A stretch of DNA of 64,000 nt from Brevibacillus brevis (GCF_001039275.2 NZ_CP030117.1:2005501-2069500), one strand, 5' to 3'; counted from the stretch's first letter, positions 49,469-59,074 are shown. A program made the numbers and translations. The notes: a model not told the origin generated them from the letters alone.

Positions 49469-50764
49469 ATGACAACCAATCACTATGACGTTGTTATTGT
49501 AGGTGGGGGACTAGCTGGTCTTTCCAGTGCCGCCTACCTGTCGTCGAAAGGCAAAAAAGTTGCAGTTTTGGAACGCGGTCAATTGGGTGGACGTGCCGTT
49601 ACACTGAAGATCAAAGGGTTTAACTTCAACTTCGGTGCCCACGCCATTTATGCTCGCGACAGCTCCGTTTTGAGAACGTTTGAAAAAGAATTGGGTCTGA
49701 ACATCGATTGGCAGGATTTCAATCCGACAAAAGCCAAGTACGATATTGGTAGCGATCTGACTGCAGTTCCAGCGAATGTACAAGGACTTTTCCAAACGAA
49801 GCTCTTAAAAGGTATGGACAAAGTATTGTTCACGTTTGAGATTTTGAAAACGATGCTAAAAATGGAGAAAGGCCATCCACATATGTCGATTCAAAAGTGG
49901 ATGGAGAAAAAGCAAGTCAACGAAGAAGTGCGAGAAATGATGTTGACGCTTGCCTCTTCCAACTTCTTCACACGTGAGCCTGAAAAGATTCCTTCTGACG
50001 TTTTCTTTTCTTACTACAGCCGTTTGTTTACAACGAATAAACCGGTAGCGTATATCGGTGGCGGCTGGCAAGCATTGATCAATGAATTCGTGCGTGTGAT
50101 TGAAGCAAACCAGGGTACGATTCTGATCAAAACCAAAGTAGAAAAGTTCCAAGTAGAGAATGATCGTGTGGTTGGAGTGGTGACACCGGAGGGCGAATTT
50201 ACGGCGGATGAATTTATTTGCTGTATTCCGCCGAAGGAGATGGCGAAGGTCTTTGCGGAGACGCGCCTGGAACATGCGGTTGCACAGCATGCTGAATACG
50301 AGCCAACGGTTGTTATGGTGTATGACATTGGCTTGAAAGAGCGAATTGACGTACCGTTCTCCTACATCTACGAAAAAGCAAACAATATTTTCATTACCGA
50401 TATTTCGTATTATGACCGTACTTGTGTACCTGAAGGCGGGCAGTTGTTGCAGGCGACTGCTTACATGCGTCAGGATGAAGTAGGGAACAAGGAAGCGGCA
50501 GAAATCCGCAAACAAGAGATTGAAAACCTGTATGACAAGCATTTCCCAGGCTGGCGTGAGCAACTGGTTGTGCCGCGCGTTTCTGCTCGTGCAGTCGTAC
50601 AGGAGATCAAGTGGACCATGAATCAGAAGCCAATGCCGATTTTCATGCCGGATTACCGCAACCTGTTCTTCGCGGGTGACTGGTGTGAAGGCCAAGGCCA
50701 ACTGTCTGAGCTGTCTTTCTCTAGCGCGATGAACGTTGCCAAGCTGATTTTGGAAAAAGAATAA
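49469..50764 (+). CDS. FAD-dependent amine oxidase/desaturase-like oxidoreductase
   Basis: 431 residues. Dinucleotide-binding start YDVVIVGGGLAGLSSAAYLS and LERGQLGGRAVTLKIKGFNF, and the C-terminal FAD motif NLFFAGDWCEGQGQLSELSF. This is the phytoene desaturase / protoporphyrinogen oxidase-like group; substrate unknown. ATG behind GGGGAG. A plus-strand terminator follows. Confidence 0.8.
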   Translation: MTTNHYDVVIVGGGLAGLSSAAYLSSKGKKVAVLERGQLGGRAVTLKIKGFNFNFGAHAIYARDSSVLRTFEKELGLNIDWQDFNPTKAKYDIGSDLTAVPANVQGLFQTKLLKGMDKVLFTFEILKTMLKMEKGHPHMSIQKWMEKKQVNEEVREMMLTLASSNFFTREPEKIPSDVFFSYYSRLFTTNKPVAYIGGGWQALINEFVRVIEANQGTILIKTKVEKFQVENDRVVGVVTPEGEFTADEFICCIPPKEMAKVFAETRLEHAVAQHAEYEPTVVMVYDIGLKERIDVPFSYIYEKANNIFITDISYYDRTCVPEGGQLLQATAYMRQDEVGNKEAAEIRKQEIENLYDKHFPGWREQLVVPRVSARAVVQEIKWTMNQKPMPIFMPDYRNLFFAGDWCEGQGQLSELSFSSAMNVAKLILEKE

Positions 50765-50769
50765 TTCGA

Positions 50770-50820
50770 TGACGAGCGGGTGTTCCTTGACGAAAGGAAT
50801 GCCTGCTTGTTTTTTCTCAT
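50770..50820 (+). terminator. Rho-independent terminator
   Basis: GAGCGGGTGTTCCTT, loop GACG, AAAGGAATGCCTGCTTG and six Ts. Confidence 0.85.
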
Positions 50821-50827
50821 TCAACGT

Positions 50828-50862
50828 TTTAAAGAAAAAAGCCCGCCAATGGAGATGGCAGG
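50828..50862 (-). terminator. Terminator of the beta-lactamase-like gene
   Basis: GCCTGCCA ... TGGCGGGC and TTTTTTC on the minus strand. Confidence 0.8.
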
Positions 50863-50871
50863 CCACATGGA

Positions 50872-51684
50872 TTACGCTTTCTGACAATATACGTGATAAA
50901 CGAGATGACCGATTTGCGCCATGACTTCGGCAGCATCCTTTTGCTCGAGTCCCTTGTTTAAAATGGACAAGGTAACAGCATGAGAACCGATGTAGAGGAT
51001 GCCGACATCATGCGTGATTTTGGTCACAGAGCCAGTCTTGTTGGCGAATTCCCATTTCGGAATCATCCCGATCACATCACCGTCCGGGTCAGGCAAGAGG
51101 AAGGGGATGCGGTCACGGTGCTGCTGAGTCTTCAAGATGGCGACCATTTTCAAACAACTGTCGTAGGAGATCACTTTTCCTGTTGCCAAATATCGGAGGT
51201 GGCTTCCCATGTCTTTTGCCGTCACCTCATTGTAACCTTCCAATTCGGCTGGGACGACCATGAGCTTGTTGTAGAAGTGACTGTTTGTCATTTCTGTTTT
51301 TTGCATCGCGTTGCGAATGCTCTCTGTTCCGACGAGATCAATCATCATGTTCGTCGCCGTATTGTCACTTTGGATGATCATCAGGGTAACCAGGTCACGA
51401 ATCGTAAATTCAGTGCCGGGAGTCATATGCTGAAGAACACCTGCACCGCCAACGAGATCCTCTTTACGCAGCTTGATCTTGTCCTCTAAGGCAAACTTGC
51501 CTGCGTACGCCTCTGCAAAAACAGCTGTCATGATCGGGACTTTGATCACACTGGCTGCGTAGAAGCGTTGATCTTCGTTGATGGATAATGTTTCACCGGT
51601 ACGCAAATCTTCGAAAAAGATTCCCCATTCCCCGCAAGCGTCCTTGATCAGGCTGGATATTTGGGCAAAAAGACTGGATAACAT
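50872..51684 (-). CDS. Class A beta-lactamase-fold serine hydrolase
   Basis: 270 residues from MLSSLFAQISSLIKDACGEW behind AAAGGAG. Active-site motifs: FYAASVIKVPIM (S-x-x-K), IIQSDNTATNMM (S-D-N) and FANKTGSVTKI (K-T-G). There is no signal peptide, and the omega-loop Glu is not clear. So it is more likely a cytoplasmic or peptidase/esterase-type relative than a resistance enzyme. Terminator lies directly after. Confidence 0.8.
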   Translation of the reverse strand: MLSSLFAQISSLIKDACGEWGIFFEDLRTGETLSINEDQRFYAASVIKVPIMTAVFAEAYAGKFALEDKIKLRKEDLVGGAGVLQHMTPGTEFTIRDLVTLMIIQSDNTATNMMIDLVGTESIRNAMQKTEMTNSHFYNKLMVVPAELEGYNEVTAKDMGSHLRYLATGKVISYDSCLKMVAILKTQQHRDRIPFLLPDPDGDVIGMIPKWEFANKTGSVTKITHDVGILYIGSHAVTLSILNKGLEQKDAAEVMAQIGHLVYHVYCQKA

Positions 51685-51780
51685 GTAGACCCATCTCCTT
51701 TTGTTTCGATGTAGACAAAATTTTCTCAAGATAATATTATTTAGTCATGCTCCTAACAATCAAGAAGAATTATTCCTAAG

Positions 51781-53421
51781 ATGGGGGTTTTGCTGTTGCA
51801 TAAGTGGAAGAAATTATCATTTTGTGCTGTTCTGTTAACCAGTTTAGCATTCGCAGGTTGTGGAACACCACAAGCAAGCACCACGGGGGAGACGACAGGT
51901 GCAAAGCAGGAGCAGAGTAGCGCCCCCCAAACGATGCAGGTCAACCTGAATTCTGGTGAGCCAAGCACGATCGACCCTGGACTGGCAGAAGATATCCCTT
52001 CGATGTCTGTTGCCCGTGCAGCATTTGATGGCCTCCTGCGCTTGAATGAAAAAGGCGAGCTGAAAGAGGCGGTCGCAGAGAAATACGAGGTTTCCGCTGA
52101 TGGTCTCACGTACACCTTCCATCTGCGGGAGTCCAAATGGACCAATGGAGATCCGGTTACCGCTCATGACTTCGAGTATGCATGGAAACGGGTTCTCGAC
52201 CCGAAAACCGCTTCCGGTTACGCGTACCAGATGTACTATTTGAAAAATGGGCAAGCCTTTAACGCCAACAAGGCAAAAGCCGAAGATGTCGGCGTGAAGG
52301 CAACAGACGACAAGACACTGGTTGTTACGCTGGAAAACCCGGCACCGTTTTTCCCGGAATTGGTTGCATCTGTCACCTATTTCCCGGTCAATAAAAAAGC
52401 GGTTGAGGGAAACAAAGAATGGGCTTCGAAGCCAGAGACGTACATTACAAACGGGCCATTTAGCTTGAAAAATTGGGAGCACAAATCAAAGATCGAATTC
52501 GAAAAGAGCGATTCTTACTGGGATAAGGACGCTGTCAAATTATCCAAGCTGACCTTAAACATGATCGAGGATGCCAATACGGAGCTATCGATGTTTGAGA
52601 AAGGTGATCTGGATTGGGCAGGCTCACCACTGGGCGATTTGCCACTGGATGCGCTGGATGCTCTGAAGGAATCCGGAAAGATGCAAGCTCAAGCGACAGC
52701 GGGTACGTACTGGTACATTTTCAATACGACGCAAAAGCCGTTTGACAACAAAAAGATTCGTCAGGCATTTGCTACGGCAGTCAATCGTCAGGAAATCTCC
52801 GATAATGTCGTACCATACAAGAGCACGCCAGCGACGGGAATTCTCCCGCCAACCATGGCACTCACACCAGAGGGCTATATCAAAGACGGCGATGTAGAGA
52901 CCGCGAAGAAGCTCTTGGCAGAAGGCATGAAAGAAGCGGGGATCAAAGAGTTGCCACCGATCACGATTGCATACAATACGTCAGAGGTCAATTCGCGTAT
53001 TGCGACAGTCATTCAGGATCAATGGCGCAAAGCATTTGGCATCGAAGTCAAACTGGTAAACAAAGAGAACAAGGTTCACCGTGAGGACATGAAGCAAGGA
53101 AACTTCACCATCGGTCGTGGTAGCTGGATTGGCGATTTCAACGATCCGATCAACTTCCTGGAAGTCTTCAAGGGGGGACTGAATACATCCAAATGGGAAA
53201 ACAAGGAGTTCCTCGATTTGCTCGCACAGTCTGCCAAAGAAGGGGATGTAGCGAAGCGCAAGGAAATCCTCAAGAAAGCTGAACAAATCGTCATGGATGA
53301 AATGCCTGCGTTGCCAATCTACTATTTCACCTACGCATGGGTGAAGCAGGATAGCGTAAAAGATGTGGTAGTAGATGCACTCGGGTTCATCGACTTCAAG
53401 TACGCTTCCAATCAAAAGTAA
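51781..53421 (+). CDS. Oligopeptide-binding lipoprotein (OppA type)
   Basis: Up to 546 residues. Lipobox LAFAGCG at about residue 27, then VNLNSGEPSTIDPGLAEDIP, the SBP family signature VSADGLTYTFHLRESKWTNG and DFEYAWKRVLDPKTASGYAY. It binds peptides outside the membrane for an Opp-type importer; no permease genes are adjacent. Start unclear: ATG at 51781 lacks a ribosome site, while TTG a few codons in follows GGGGG. The next gene, an amidotransferase of the gamma-glutamyl hydrolase type, may handle imported gamma-glutamyl peptides. Confidence 0.85.
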   Translation: MGVLLLHKWKKLSFCAVLLTSLAFAGCGTPQASTTGETTGAKQEQSSAPQTMQVNLNSGEPSTIDPGLAEDIPSMSVARAAFDGLLRLNEKGELKEAVAEKYEVSADGLTYTFHLRESKWTNGDPVTAHDFEYAWKRVLDPKTASGYAYQMYYLKNGQAFNANKAKAEDVGVKATDDKTLVVTLENPAPFFPELVASVTYFPVNKKAVEGNKEWASKPETYITNGPFSLKNWEHKSKIEFEKSDSYWDKDAVKLSKLTLNMIEDANTELSMFEKGDLDWAGSPLGDLPLDALDALKESGKMQAQATAGTYWYIFNTTQKPFDNKKIRQAFATAVNRQEISDNVVPYKSTPATGILPPTMALTPEGYIKDGDVETAKKLLAEGMKEAGIKELPPITIAYNTSEVNSRIATVIQDQWRKAFGIEVKLVNKENKVHREDMKQGNFTIGRGSWIGDFNDPINFLEVFKGGLNTSKWENKEFLDLLAQSAKEGDVAKRKEILKKAEQIVMDEMPALPIYYFTYAWVKQDSVKDVVVDALGFIDFKYASNQK

Positions 53422-53448
53422 TCATGAGTCTATAAGGGAGTGACTGGT

Positions 53449-54186
53449 GTGCGTCCGATCATTGGTGTGGCATGTACGAAAATGTATTTTCCGAAGAACG
53501 ATCTCGACCAGTTTTTCTATGTAGGTTCAGGCTATGTGAACGGAATTGCGCGCAGTGGCGGTACTCCACTGATCTTGCCACTGCTGACGATTCAGGATGC
53601 TCCGTTTCGTGAGATGATCGAGTCGCTGGACGGCTTGATACTGTCCGGTGGTGAAGATCCTGCGCCGCATTTGTACGGCGAAGATCCGCTACAAGGGCTG
53701 GGCGATATCAATTACGAAAGAGACATCACGGAGCTTGAGATTATCAAGATTGCGCTGGAGCTGAAAAAGCCAATACTGGGCATTTGCCGCGGGATGCAAA
53801 TATTGAATGTGGCGTGTGGCGGCACCCTCATTCAAGATATCCCAAGCCAAGTACCAGGAGCGTTACAGCATGCGCAGAAGGGTTCACGGCAATACGGGGC
53901 ACACAAGATTACGCTGCAACCTGGCTTTGTAGCGGATGCTCTTGGAAAGACAGAGGTGCTCGTGAACACTTCTCACCACCAAGCAGTCAAAGACATAGCA
54001 CCGGGCTTCAAAGTCACAGGATGCGCGGCTGACGGTGTGATTGAGGCGATAGAAAGCCTCGACGGGCTACATGTAGGCGTACAGTGGCATCCAGAGCGGA
54101 TGTGGGCACACGACGACGACATGTTGAAGATTGCCGAGGCATTTGTTGCCCGGATAAAGCAGTTGAAGCTGCAAGCGACTAACTAG
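53449..54186 (+). CDS. Class I glutamine amidotransferase-like gamma-glutamyl hydrolase
   Basis: 245 residues. GTG start behind AAGGGAGTG. PuuD-type motifs: GLILSGGEDPAPHLYG, LGICRGMQILNVACGG (nucleophile Cys), and HVGVQWHPERMW (His-Glu). PuuD family enzymes hydrolyse gamma-glutamyl amides such as gamma-glutamyl-GABA. 27 bases after the oppA-like gene, so likely co-transcribed. Confidence 0.85.
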   Translation: MRPIIGVACTKMYFPKNDLDQFFYVGSGYVNGIARSGGTPLILPLLTIQDAPFREMIESLDGLILSGGEDPAPHLYGEDPLQGLGDINYERDITELEIIKIALELKKPILGICRGMQILNVACGGTLIQDIPSQVPGALQHAQKGSRQYGAHKITLQPGFVADALGKTEVLVNTSHHQAVKDIAPGFKVTGCAADGVIEAIESLDGLHVGVQWHPERMWAHDDDMLKIAEAFVARIKQLKLQATN

Positions 54187-54201
54187 AATAGAAATGTGAG
54201 A

Positions 54202-54238
54202 AACCGTTCTGGGATTGCCTAGAGCGGTTTTTTGCATG
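54202..54238 (+). terminator. Rho-independent terminator
   Basis: ACCGTTCT and AGAGCGGT (one G-U pair) followed by TTTTTTG. Confidence 0.85.
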
Positions 54239-54377
54239 CAGGAAGACTCTGCGATGGTAGAGCCTCGCGTATCGCAGCGGATATAAGGGGGGGTCAGTGT
54301 TAGCGTGGTGAAACAAGGATAAATGACAGGCAGAATCGAACTTCACGTAAGAGAATGGATTTTCGTGAGGTGAGTTT

Positions 54378-54866
54378 TTGAAGAAAATAATTGTTGTTAT
54401 TTTGCTTTTTCTACTCGTTTTTCCAAGGTTCCTCTTCGCAGAGTATTTTGCTGAACGCGAAATCAAAATGATAACCGCAAACTATTATCAAGCGCTTATC
54501 GACGAAGACTATGAAAAAGCATTCCACACCCTTTTTCTTTATGATGTTGCGGAGGGTAAGCATCCAACTGATGGCACGACGTTAAGTGACCAGGAAGCGA
54601 AAGAATTATACATGAAAAAGATCGCTTTCTTAAAAGCTCATCATTACAAACTTAACGATTATGAGATCAAAAAGATTAGATACGAAGATGGGCATACCGC
54701 CTTTCTTGAAATGCAGCTTGAAGTTGAGCATGATGGACAAAAATTTCAATATGCTGAAACTGTACATGTATGGGGAGAAAAGGTATGGATTATGGGAGAG
54801 GAGGACGATCCGTTCAGAACATATCGGGATGGGAAAATGAAATTTCCGCTAGCCCCAGTAAACTAA
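54378..54866 (+). CDS. Secreted or membrane-anchored hypothetical protein
   Basis: 162 residues; TTG start behind GTGAGGTGAG. MKKIIVVILLFLLVFPRFLF is a signal sequence or anchor. The mature part, ANYYQALIDEDYEKAFHTLF and LEMQLEVEHDGQKFQYAETV, is typical of the DUF4878/NTF2-like exported group. It is 17 bases from the peroxiredoxin gene. Confidence 0.65.
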   Translation: MKKIIVVILLFLLVFPRFLFAEYFAEREIKMITANYYQALIDEDYEKAFHTLFLYDVAEGKHPTDGTTLSDQEAKELYMKKIAFLKAHHYKLNDYEIKKIRYEDGHTAFLEMQLEVEHDGQKFQYAETVHVWGEKVWIMGEEDDPFRTYRDGKMKFPLAPVN

Positions 54867-54883
54867 GCATAGAGGTGAGAGAA

Positions 54884-55324
54884 ATGTTAAAGGTCGGAGA
54901 CTCGGCTCCCGTCTTTACGGCGGAGAGCACAAAAGGGACCATTGATCTTAAGGATCACATCGGCAAAGAAAATATCGTCCTCATTTTCTATCCGGGAGAT
55001 GATACCCCGATTTGCACGAAGCAGCTATGTGCGGTTCAGGATCACTACACCAAAATCGAACAAGCAAACACAGTCGTATTTGGCGTCAATCCCGGTGGTA
55101 TGGTCAAGAAGCGCTCGTTTGCTGATAAGTTCCGTTATGAATTTCCACTAATCGTGGATGAAGACGAATCGATTCGAAAAGCATATGATGTCGGCAAGGT
55201 TCTTGGACTGTTTTTCCAGCAACGCATCGTGTACATGATAGGCAAAAACGGAAATATCATCTACGCCAAAAAAGGGAATCCACCAGTATCAGAGCTGCTA
55301 CAGGTACTGGAAAGCCAAGTCTAG
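54884..55324 (+). CDS. Peroxiredoxin, Bcp/AhpC-TSA type
   Basis: 146 residues, ATG behind GAGGTGAG. Thioredoxin fold: VLIFYPGDDTPICTKQLCAV contains the peroxidatic Cys in TPICT and a possible resolving Cys five residues on. LIVDEDESIRKAYDVGKVLG follows. It reduces peroxides with thioredoxin. The usual PGCT is PICT here. Co-transcribed with the preceding exported protein gene. Confidence 0.85.
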   Translation: MLKVGDSAPVFTAESTKGTIDLKDHIGKENIVLIFYPGDDTPICTKQLCAVQDHYTKIEQANTVVFGVNPGGMVKKRSFADKFRYEFPLIVDEDESIRKAYDVGKVLGLFFQQRIVYMIGKNGNIIYAKKGNPPVSELLQVLESQV

Positions 55325-55397
55325 GACGTTCTCGCTTGCGTCAATGGAACAAAACAGGGATAATAGAAATGAGAATGTATGTTTGGTGGGTATCCCT

Positions 55398-56450
55398 ATG
55401 AAAAAAATTCTTCACTTGGATATTGACGCATTTTTTGCGAGTGTAGAGCAGTTAGATCGCCCCGAATTGCGGGGGAAGCCGGTCATTGTCGGGGGAACTG
55501 GCAATCGTGGTGTCGTATCTACCTGTAGCTACGAGGCTCGAAAATATGGTGTTCGCTCTGCAATGCCTGTCGCCATGGCGAGGAAAAAATGTCCGCAAGG
55601 CTTTTATTTGCCTGTACGCTATAGCCGTTATATCGAAAAATCTGCTGAGGTCAGACAGATATTTACTTCTTATACAGAGAGTTATCAAACAGTGGGTCTA
55701 GACGAGGCTTATTTAGACGTGTCCCATTATGAGAATGCGGTACCCATCGCCCGCGATATTAAGAGGCGAATCAAACGGGAGACCGGACTTACTTGCAGCA
55801 TCGGGCTTTCCTACAATATGTCGTTGGCTAAGATTGCCAGTGATTTGAAAAAGCCGGATGCTTTTGTAATCATCCGACCTGAGCAAGCTTTGGATGTGCT
55901 GCGGTCGTTGCCAATTGGCACCTTGCATGGAGTTGGCAAAAAGTCGCAAGAGTTGCTCGCGAAAAAGGGGATTGAGACGGTAGAGGATTTTTGGAGGCTT
56001 TCACTCGATGAAGCCACTACATTATTTGGGAAGTTTGGTCGTTCCCTCTATTACCGGGCGAGAGGAGAAGACAATCGCGAAATCGAGATGGATCGCGCGC
56101 CGAAATCATTGAGCCGTGAAACGACACTGCCCTTTGATTTGTTTGACAGGGATGCGATTGCTCCGATTGCCACCTCCCTCTTGCGTGAGGTCGAAGAGGA
56201 CATCCGCGAAGAAGGAGTCGAGCCCCAGACGATAACGCTCAAAATCAAGTATGCGGACTTTACCCAGCGGACCAAGCAACACAAGGCTGTGACTGGAGCC
56301 AACTGGCAGGAGCTGTTGGACGATTTGCTCGACGCCTTTGACTATACAGCGGGCGTTCGATTGGTGGGCGTAGGCTTTTCGAATTTTGCCGAGCAGCAAG
56401 GGGAGAGATACGAACAGCTCTCGATGTTTTCGTGGAAGCTGGGGAAGTAA
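55398..56450 (+). CDS. dinB: DNA polymerase IV
   Basis: 350 residues. Y-family motifs: ILHLDIDAFFASVEQLDRPE, GNRGVVSTCSYEARKYGVRS, QTVGLDEAYLDVSHY (two acidic residues), LTCSIGLSYNMSLAKIASDL, then GTLHGVGKKSQELLAKKG. The C-terminal QLSMF is a beta-clamp-binding peptide. Translesion polymerase. ATG chosen behind TGGTGGG. Confidence 0.95.
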   Translation: MKKILHLDIDAFFASVEQLDRPELRGKPVIVGGTGNRGVVSTCSYEARKYGVRSAMPVAMARKKCPQGFYLPVRYSRYIEKSAEVRQIFTSYTESYQTVGLDEAYLDVSHYENAVPIARDIKRRIKRETGLTCSIGLSYNMSLAKIASDLKKPDAFVIIRPEQALDVLRSLPIGTLHGVGKKSQELLAKKGIETVEDFWRLSLDEATTLFGKFGRSLYYRARGEDNREIEMDRAPKSLSRETTLPFDLFDRDAIAPIATSLLREVEEDIREEGVEPQTITLKIKYADFTQRTKQHKAVTGANWQELLDDLLDAFDYTAGVRLVGVGFSNFAEQQGERYEQLSMFSWKLGK

Positions 56451-56462
56451 GGGGGGAGAACG

Positions 56463-56651
56463 GTGGAGACAGAGAATGCCTTTCATTGCTGTGCGACCTG
56501 TATTCATTTTCGCGTGGAGAAAGGTACGGGAGGAGTCAGCTATCGATGTTCTCGTTTAACTTATGAGACGCGTCCGGACTATCGCTTCCAATGCTGGACT
56601 CCGACAGAGAAGGTCAAGCGACTGATGGAAGCACGTAAAAGTCAACGATAG
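56463..56651 (+). CDS. Small cysteine-containing protein
   Basis: 62 residues, GTG start behind GGGGGGAGAAC. Cys pattern FHCCATCIHF ... SYRCSRL ... FQCWTP suggests metal binding. It starts 13 bases after dinB and may be co-transcribed. Conserved small zinc-like protein of Paenibacillaceae type; function unknown. Confidence 0.6.
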   Translation: METENAFHCCATCIHFRVEKGTGGVSYRCSRLTYETRPDYRFQCWTPTEKVKRLMEARKSQR

Positions 56652-56654
56652 CGA

Positions 56655-56699
56655 CAAAAAGAGGCACCCCCTTCGTCAGTACCGACTAGGAGGTGCCTG
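56655..56699. terminator. Bidirectional terminator
   Basis: GAGGCACC and GGTGCCT around a 26-base loop; A run before and T-rich stretch after. Confidence 0.7.
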
Positions 56700-56701
56700 T
56701 T

Positions 56702-57148
56702 CTATTCATTTGTCAGGTCGAGGACCATCACTTCCTCCGGTCCATCCATTTCGCCATTTGAGGTAAAGCCGAAAGACTCATACAGCTTGCGAGCGAACTC
56801 GTTTTCGGGATGAATGCTCAAGTAAATGCGCGTACAACTGTAGCGTCTGTACATTTCTTCAACGAGCATGTGCAGAAACTTTTTGGCGTACCCCTTACCC
56901 TGATGGTGACCATCAAGCATAAAGCGATCCAGCCAAATTCGGCCATTCTCTATTTCTATTCCGTGCATGGCATAACCGACAGCGATGTCCTTGTCATACA
57001 GACCGCATGATATCCATTCCGGTTCAAAACCCGATTGGGCGATGGAAAAAGCGTTGCTCTCGATGAAGGCCTGTTGACCTTCCGTTACAGTCAAGCAGGC
57101 AATGTGGCGCCAATTTTCTTTCGTAATTTCACGAATAGACAAACTCAC
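56702..57148 (-). CDS. Spermine/spermidine-type acetyltransferase (BltD-like)
   Basis: 148 residues. GNAT core: IWLDRFMLDGHHQGKGYAKK and IYLSIHPENEFARKLYESFG. Its N-terminus MSLSIREITKENWRHIACLT resembles BltD/PaiA polyamine acetyltransferases. The ATG overlaps the MFS stop by four bases (ATGA). In B. subtilis bltD also follows an MFS exporter (blt), so a polyamine or drug detoxification role is likely. Confidence 0.8.
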   Translation of the reverse strand: MSLSIREITKENWRHIACLTVTEGQQAFIESNAFSIAQSGFEPEWISCGLYDKDIAVGYAMHGIEIENGRIWLDRFMLDGHHQGKGYAKKFLHMLVEEMYRRYSCTRIYLSIHPENEFARKLYESFGFTSNGEMDGPEEVMVLDLTNE

Positions 57149-58362
57149 AATTTCATCTCGCTTTCATTCGTGTAAAGACGGGCGGATTTGCTTGCTTTTA
57201 ATTGGACAAAAAGTAAAATGCCAAAGCCAAGGATGGACGCTGCCACGATTAGGAGGGCAGAGGACACAGGTAGTAAATCCGTCAAAATTCCCCCTGCGAG
57301 CGGGCCTGCAACCATTCCGATTCCGTGAAACATATTAAAGAGAGAGTACGCCGTGCCGTATGCGCCGCTTCCTCCTTGGTCAATGATGGCCCCCAACGTA
57401 CTCAAGGTTGGCGATAAGGTAAAACCAATACTAGCCCCAACCAAGGCCATTGCGAGCATTGCCTGCCAGAGGGAGTCCGCCCACGCCAAAAGTGGCAGAA
57501 ACACAGCCAGCGTAATAATTCCGCCAAACATGAGCTTATACGGATTCATGCGGCTGGAAAGGGAGCCGGCAACTGGCGCGATCAGTCCGTATGCGAGTGT
57601 CATGACCCCAAACAAAAGACCAATCGTTGTCGGTGTCATGCTGAGTTTCTCTGTAAAAAATACGGGCAACGTCGGTTCCAGCAAACAAAGGGAAATCTCA
57701 GCCAGCAATACGATTCCAGCGATAAAGATGACTTGTGGATTCCGGATGAATCCACCGACATGAAGCTTTTCACTGACAGTTCTCGTCGTGTCTTCCTTCA
57801 AGAACAAGTAGACCAGCACAATGTTGATCACGGTAAAGGCTGCTGCTGCCAGGAAAGGCATACGATGGTCACTGATTTCAAACAACCATCCGCCAATCGG
57901 CGCTCCAAGCAATGTACCGGTCGAAATCGCCGTCAATGCAATTCCCATAACAGCTCCGCGCATTTTGGATGGGAACAAATCCGCCAAGAGGGCAAGGGCA
58001 GTTGGCCATGTAGCCGCAGCAGCAATACCTTGAACAAAACGAGCGGTAATCAGCAAAGCCATTGTCTCAGCGAAAGCAAACAATAACGTGGACGCGGCGA
58101 GACCGAGCAAGCCGATCAAAAGCATGGTCCGTCTGCCGATCCGATCGGATATCGGCCCGAAAATAGGGGTGGCAATGAGCATCGCGACGGCATAGCTGCT
58201 AAACAGTACGCCCATCATGGTGGAGGAGGGCGCAAGCATTTCCGTAAAATAAGGAACAATCGGAATCAACAAGCTGTATAGCAGCATGTCGATGAAAAGG
58301 ATCAGAATGACAAACAAGAGTCCTATTCGTTGTTGTTTGGTCATTTGTGTAAAAATGGACAT
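57145..58362 (-). CDS. MFS multidrug-type exporter (Blt/Bmr-like)
   Basis: 405 residues, twelve helices. DHA1 motifs: FGPISDRIGRRTMLLIGLLG (motif A) and FVQGIAAAATWPTALALLAD (motif C region); MGIALTAISTGTLLGAPIGG. The B. subtilis Blt and Bmr pumps are closest in layout. Genes upstream (TetR regulator) and downstream (BltD-like) complete the unit. A shared 17-base site precedes it (58385). Confidence 0.85.
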   Translation of the reverse strand: MSIFTQMTKQQRIGLLFVILILFIDMLLYSLLIPIVPYFTEMLAPSSTMMGVLFSSYAVAMLIATPIFGPISDRIGRRTMLLIGLLGLAASTLLFAFAETMALLITARFVQGIAAAATWPTALALLADLFPSKMRGAVMGIALTAISTGTLLGAPIGGWLFEISDHRMPFLAAAAFTVINIVLVYLFLKEDTTRTVSEKLHVGGFIRNPQVIFIAGIVLLAEISLCLLEPTLPVFFTEKLSMTPTTIGLLFGVMTLAYGLIAPVAGSLSSRMNPYKLMFGGIITLAVFLPLLAWADSLWQAMLAMALVGASIGFTLSPTLSTLGAIIDQGGSGAYGTAYSLFNMFHGIGMVAGPLAGGILTDLLPVSSALLIVAASILGFGILLFVQLKASKSARLYTNESEMKL

Positions 58363-58384
58363 GATGGAACACCTCTTTACTATA

Positions 58385-58401
58385 AAAACTATTTTTGTTT
58401 T
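58385..58401. promoter_or_regulatory. Operator-like site 1
   Basis: AAAACTATTTTTGTTTT. Its exact reverse complement stands at 59075-59091 upstream of the tetR gene. The site lies between the tetR stop and the MFS start. A TetR protein would be expected to bind both. Confidence 0.6.
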
Positions 58402-58468
58402 ATCGGTTTTCTTGCAAATAGCGATATCGTGGTCTTTCCAAAGTTAGTGGAATGACCACGAGTCAATG

Positions 58469-59017
58469 TTACCTTTTATCCGCTGGTACCAGTCCGAACA
58501 AGAGGACATCTACGATGGCGGAAAGCGCCTCTGAGACTGTAATCTGGTTTTTCGTGTAAAAGCGCAGATCAAGTGTGGAATTAAGGGCATCGACAATCAC
58601 CTTCAACATGAGTGTAACGTTCATATTGACGATTTGTCCTTCTCGAATCCCCTGTTCGATGAGTACGCGAAGTGTCTGCCAATCCTCGGATAAAGAAGCC
58701 TCGACCTGGGCATATTGCTCAGGATAATATCGCTTCATCTGTTCGAGGATGCGCAAATCATAAAATTCATAGTGTGTCGGTAAAACCATCATGACGCCTT
58801 TGATTTTATCGATAAGAGAGAGACTGTCGTCTGCGAGAATTTGCTGTGTTTTTTCATCGCCCTCTTCAAAGGACTGCTGAATGATTGTTTCCAGAATTTC
58901 TACCTTGGATGAGAAGTGCTCGTATAACGTGCGTTTGCTGATCCCGAGCCGCTTCGCCAAGTCATCCATGGAAAATTTCATGCCTTTATCGCGAATCTCT
59001 TCAATAAAACCTTTCAT
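58469..59017 (-). CDS. TetR-family regulator
   Basis: 182 residues from MKGFIEEIRDKGMKFSMDDL; helix-turn-helix MDDLAKRLGISKRTLYEHFS. A frame upstream continues to KNRIM with only an ATT as possible start, so helix 1 may be slightly longer. The ligand domain has RILEQMKRYYPEQYAQVEAS. It probably represses the MFS and acetyltransferase genes and itself. Confidence 0.85.
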   Translation of the reverse strand: MKGFIEEIRDKGMKFSMDDLAKRLGISKRTLYEHFSSKVEILETIIQQSFEEGDEKTQQILADDSLSLIDKIKGVMMVLPTHYEFYDLRILEQMKRYYPEQYAQVEASLSEDWQTLRVLIEQGIREGQIVNMNVTLMLKVIVDALNSTLDLRFYTKNQITVSEALSAIVDVLLFGLVPADKR

Positions 59018-59074
59018 GATCCGGTTTTTAATTGCAATCGACCCCCAGCCAAAACAACGGAATAGAAAACTGTA

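Noticed and set aside
49856..50887. 343-codon antisense frame across the FAD oxidoreductase
   Set aside because: It mirrors a clear enzyme gene, has biased composition and no start signal.
51844..52482. 212-codon antisense frame in the oppA-like gene
   Set aside because: No ribosome site and no protein-like features; coding strand carries a clear lipoprotein.
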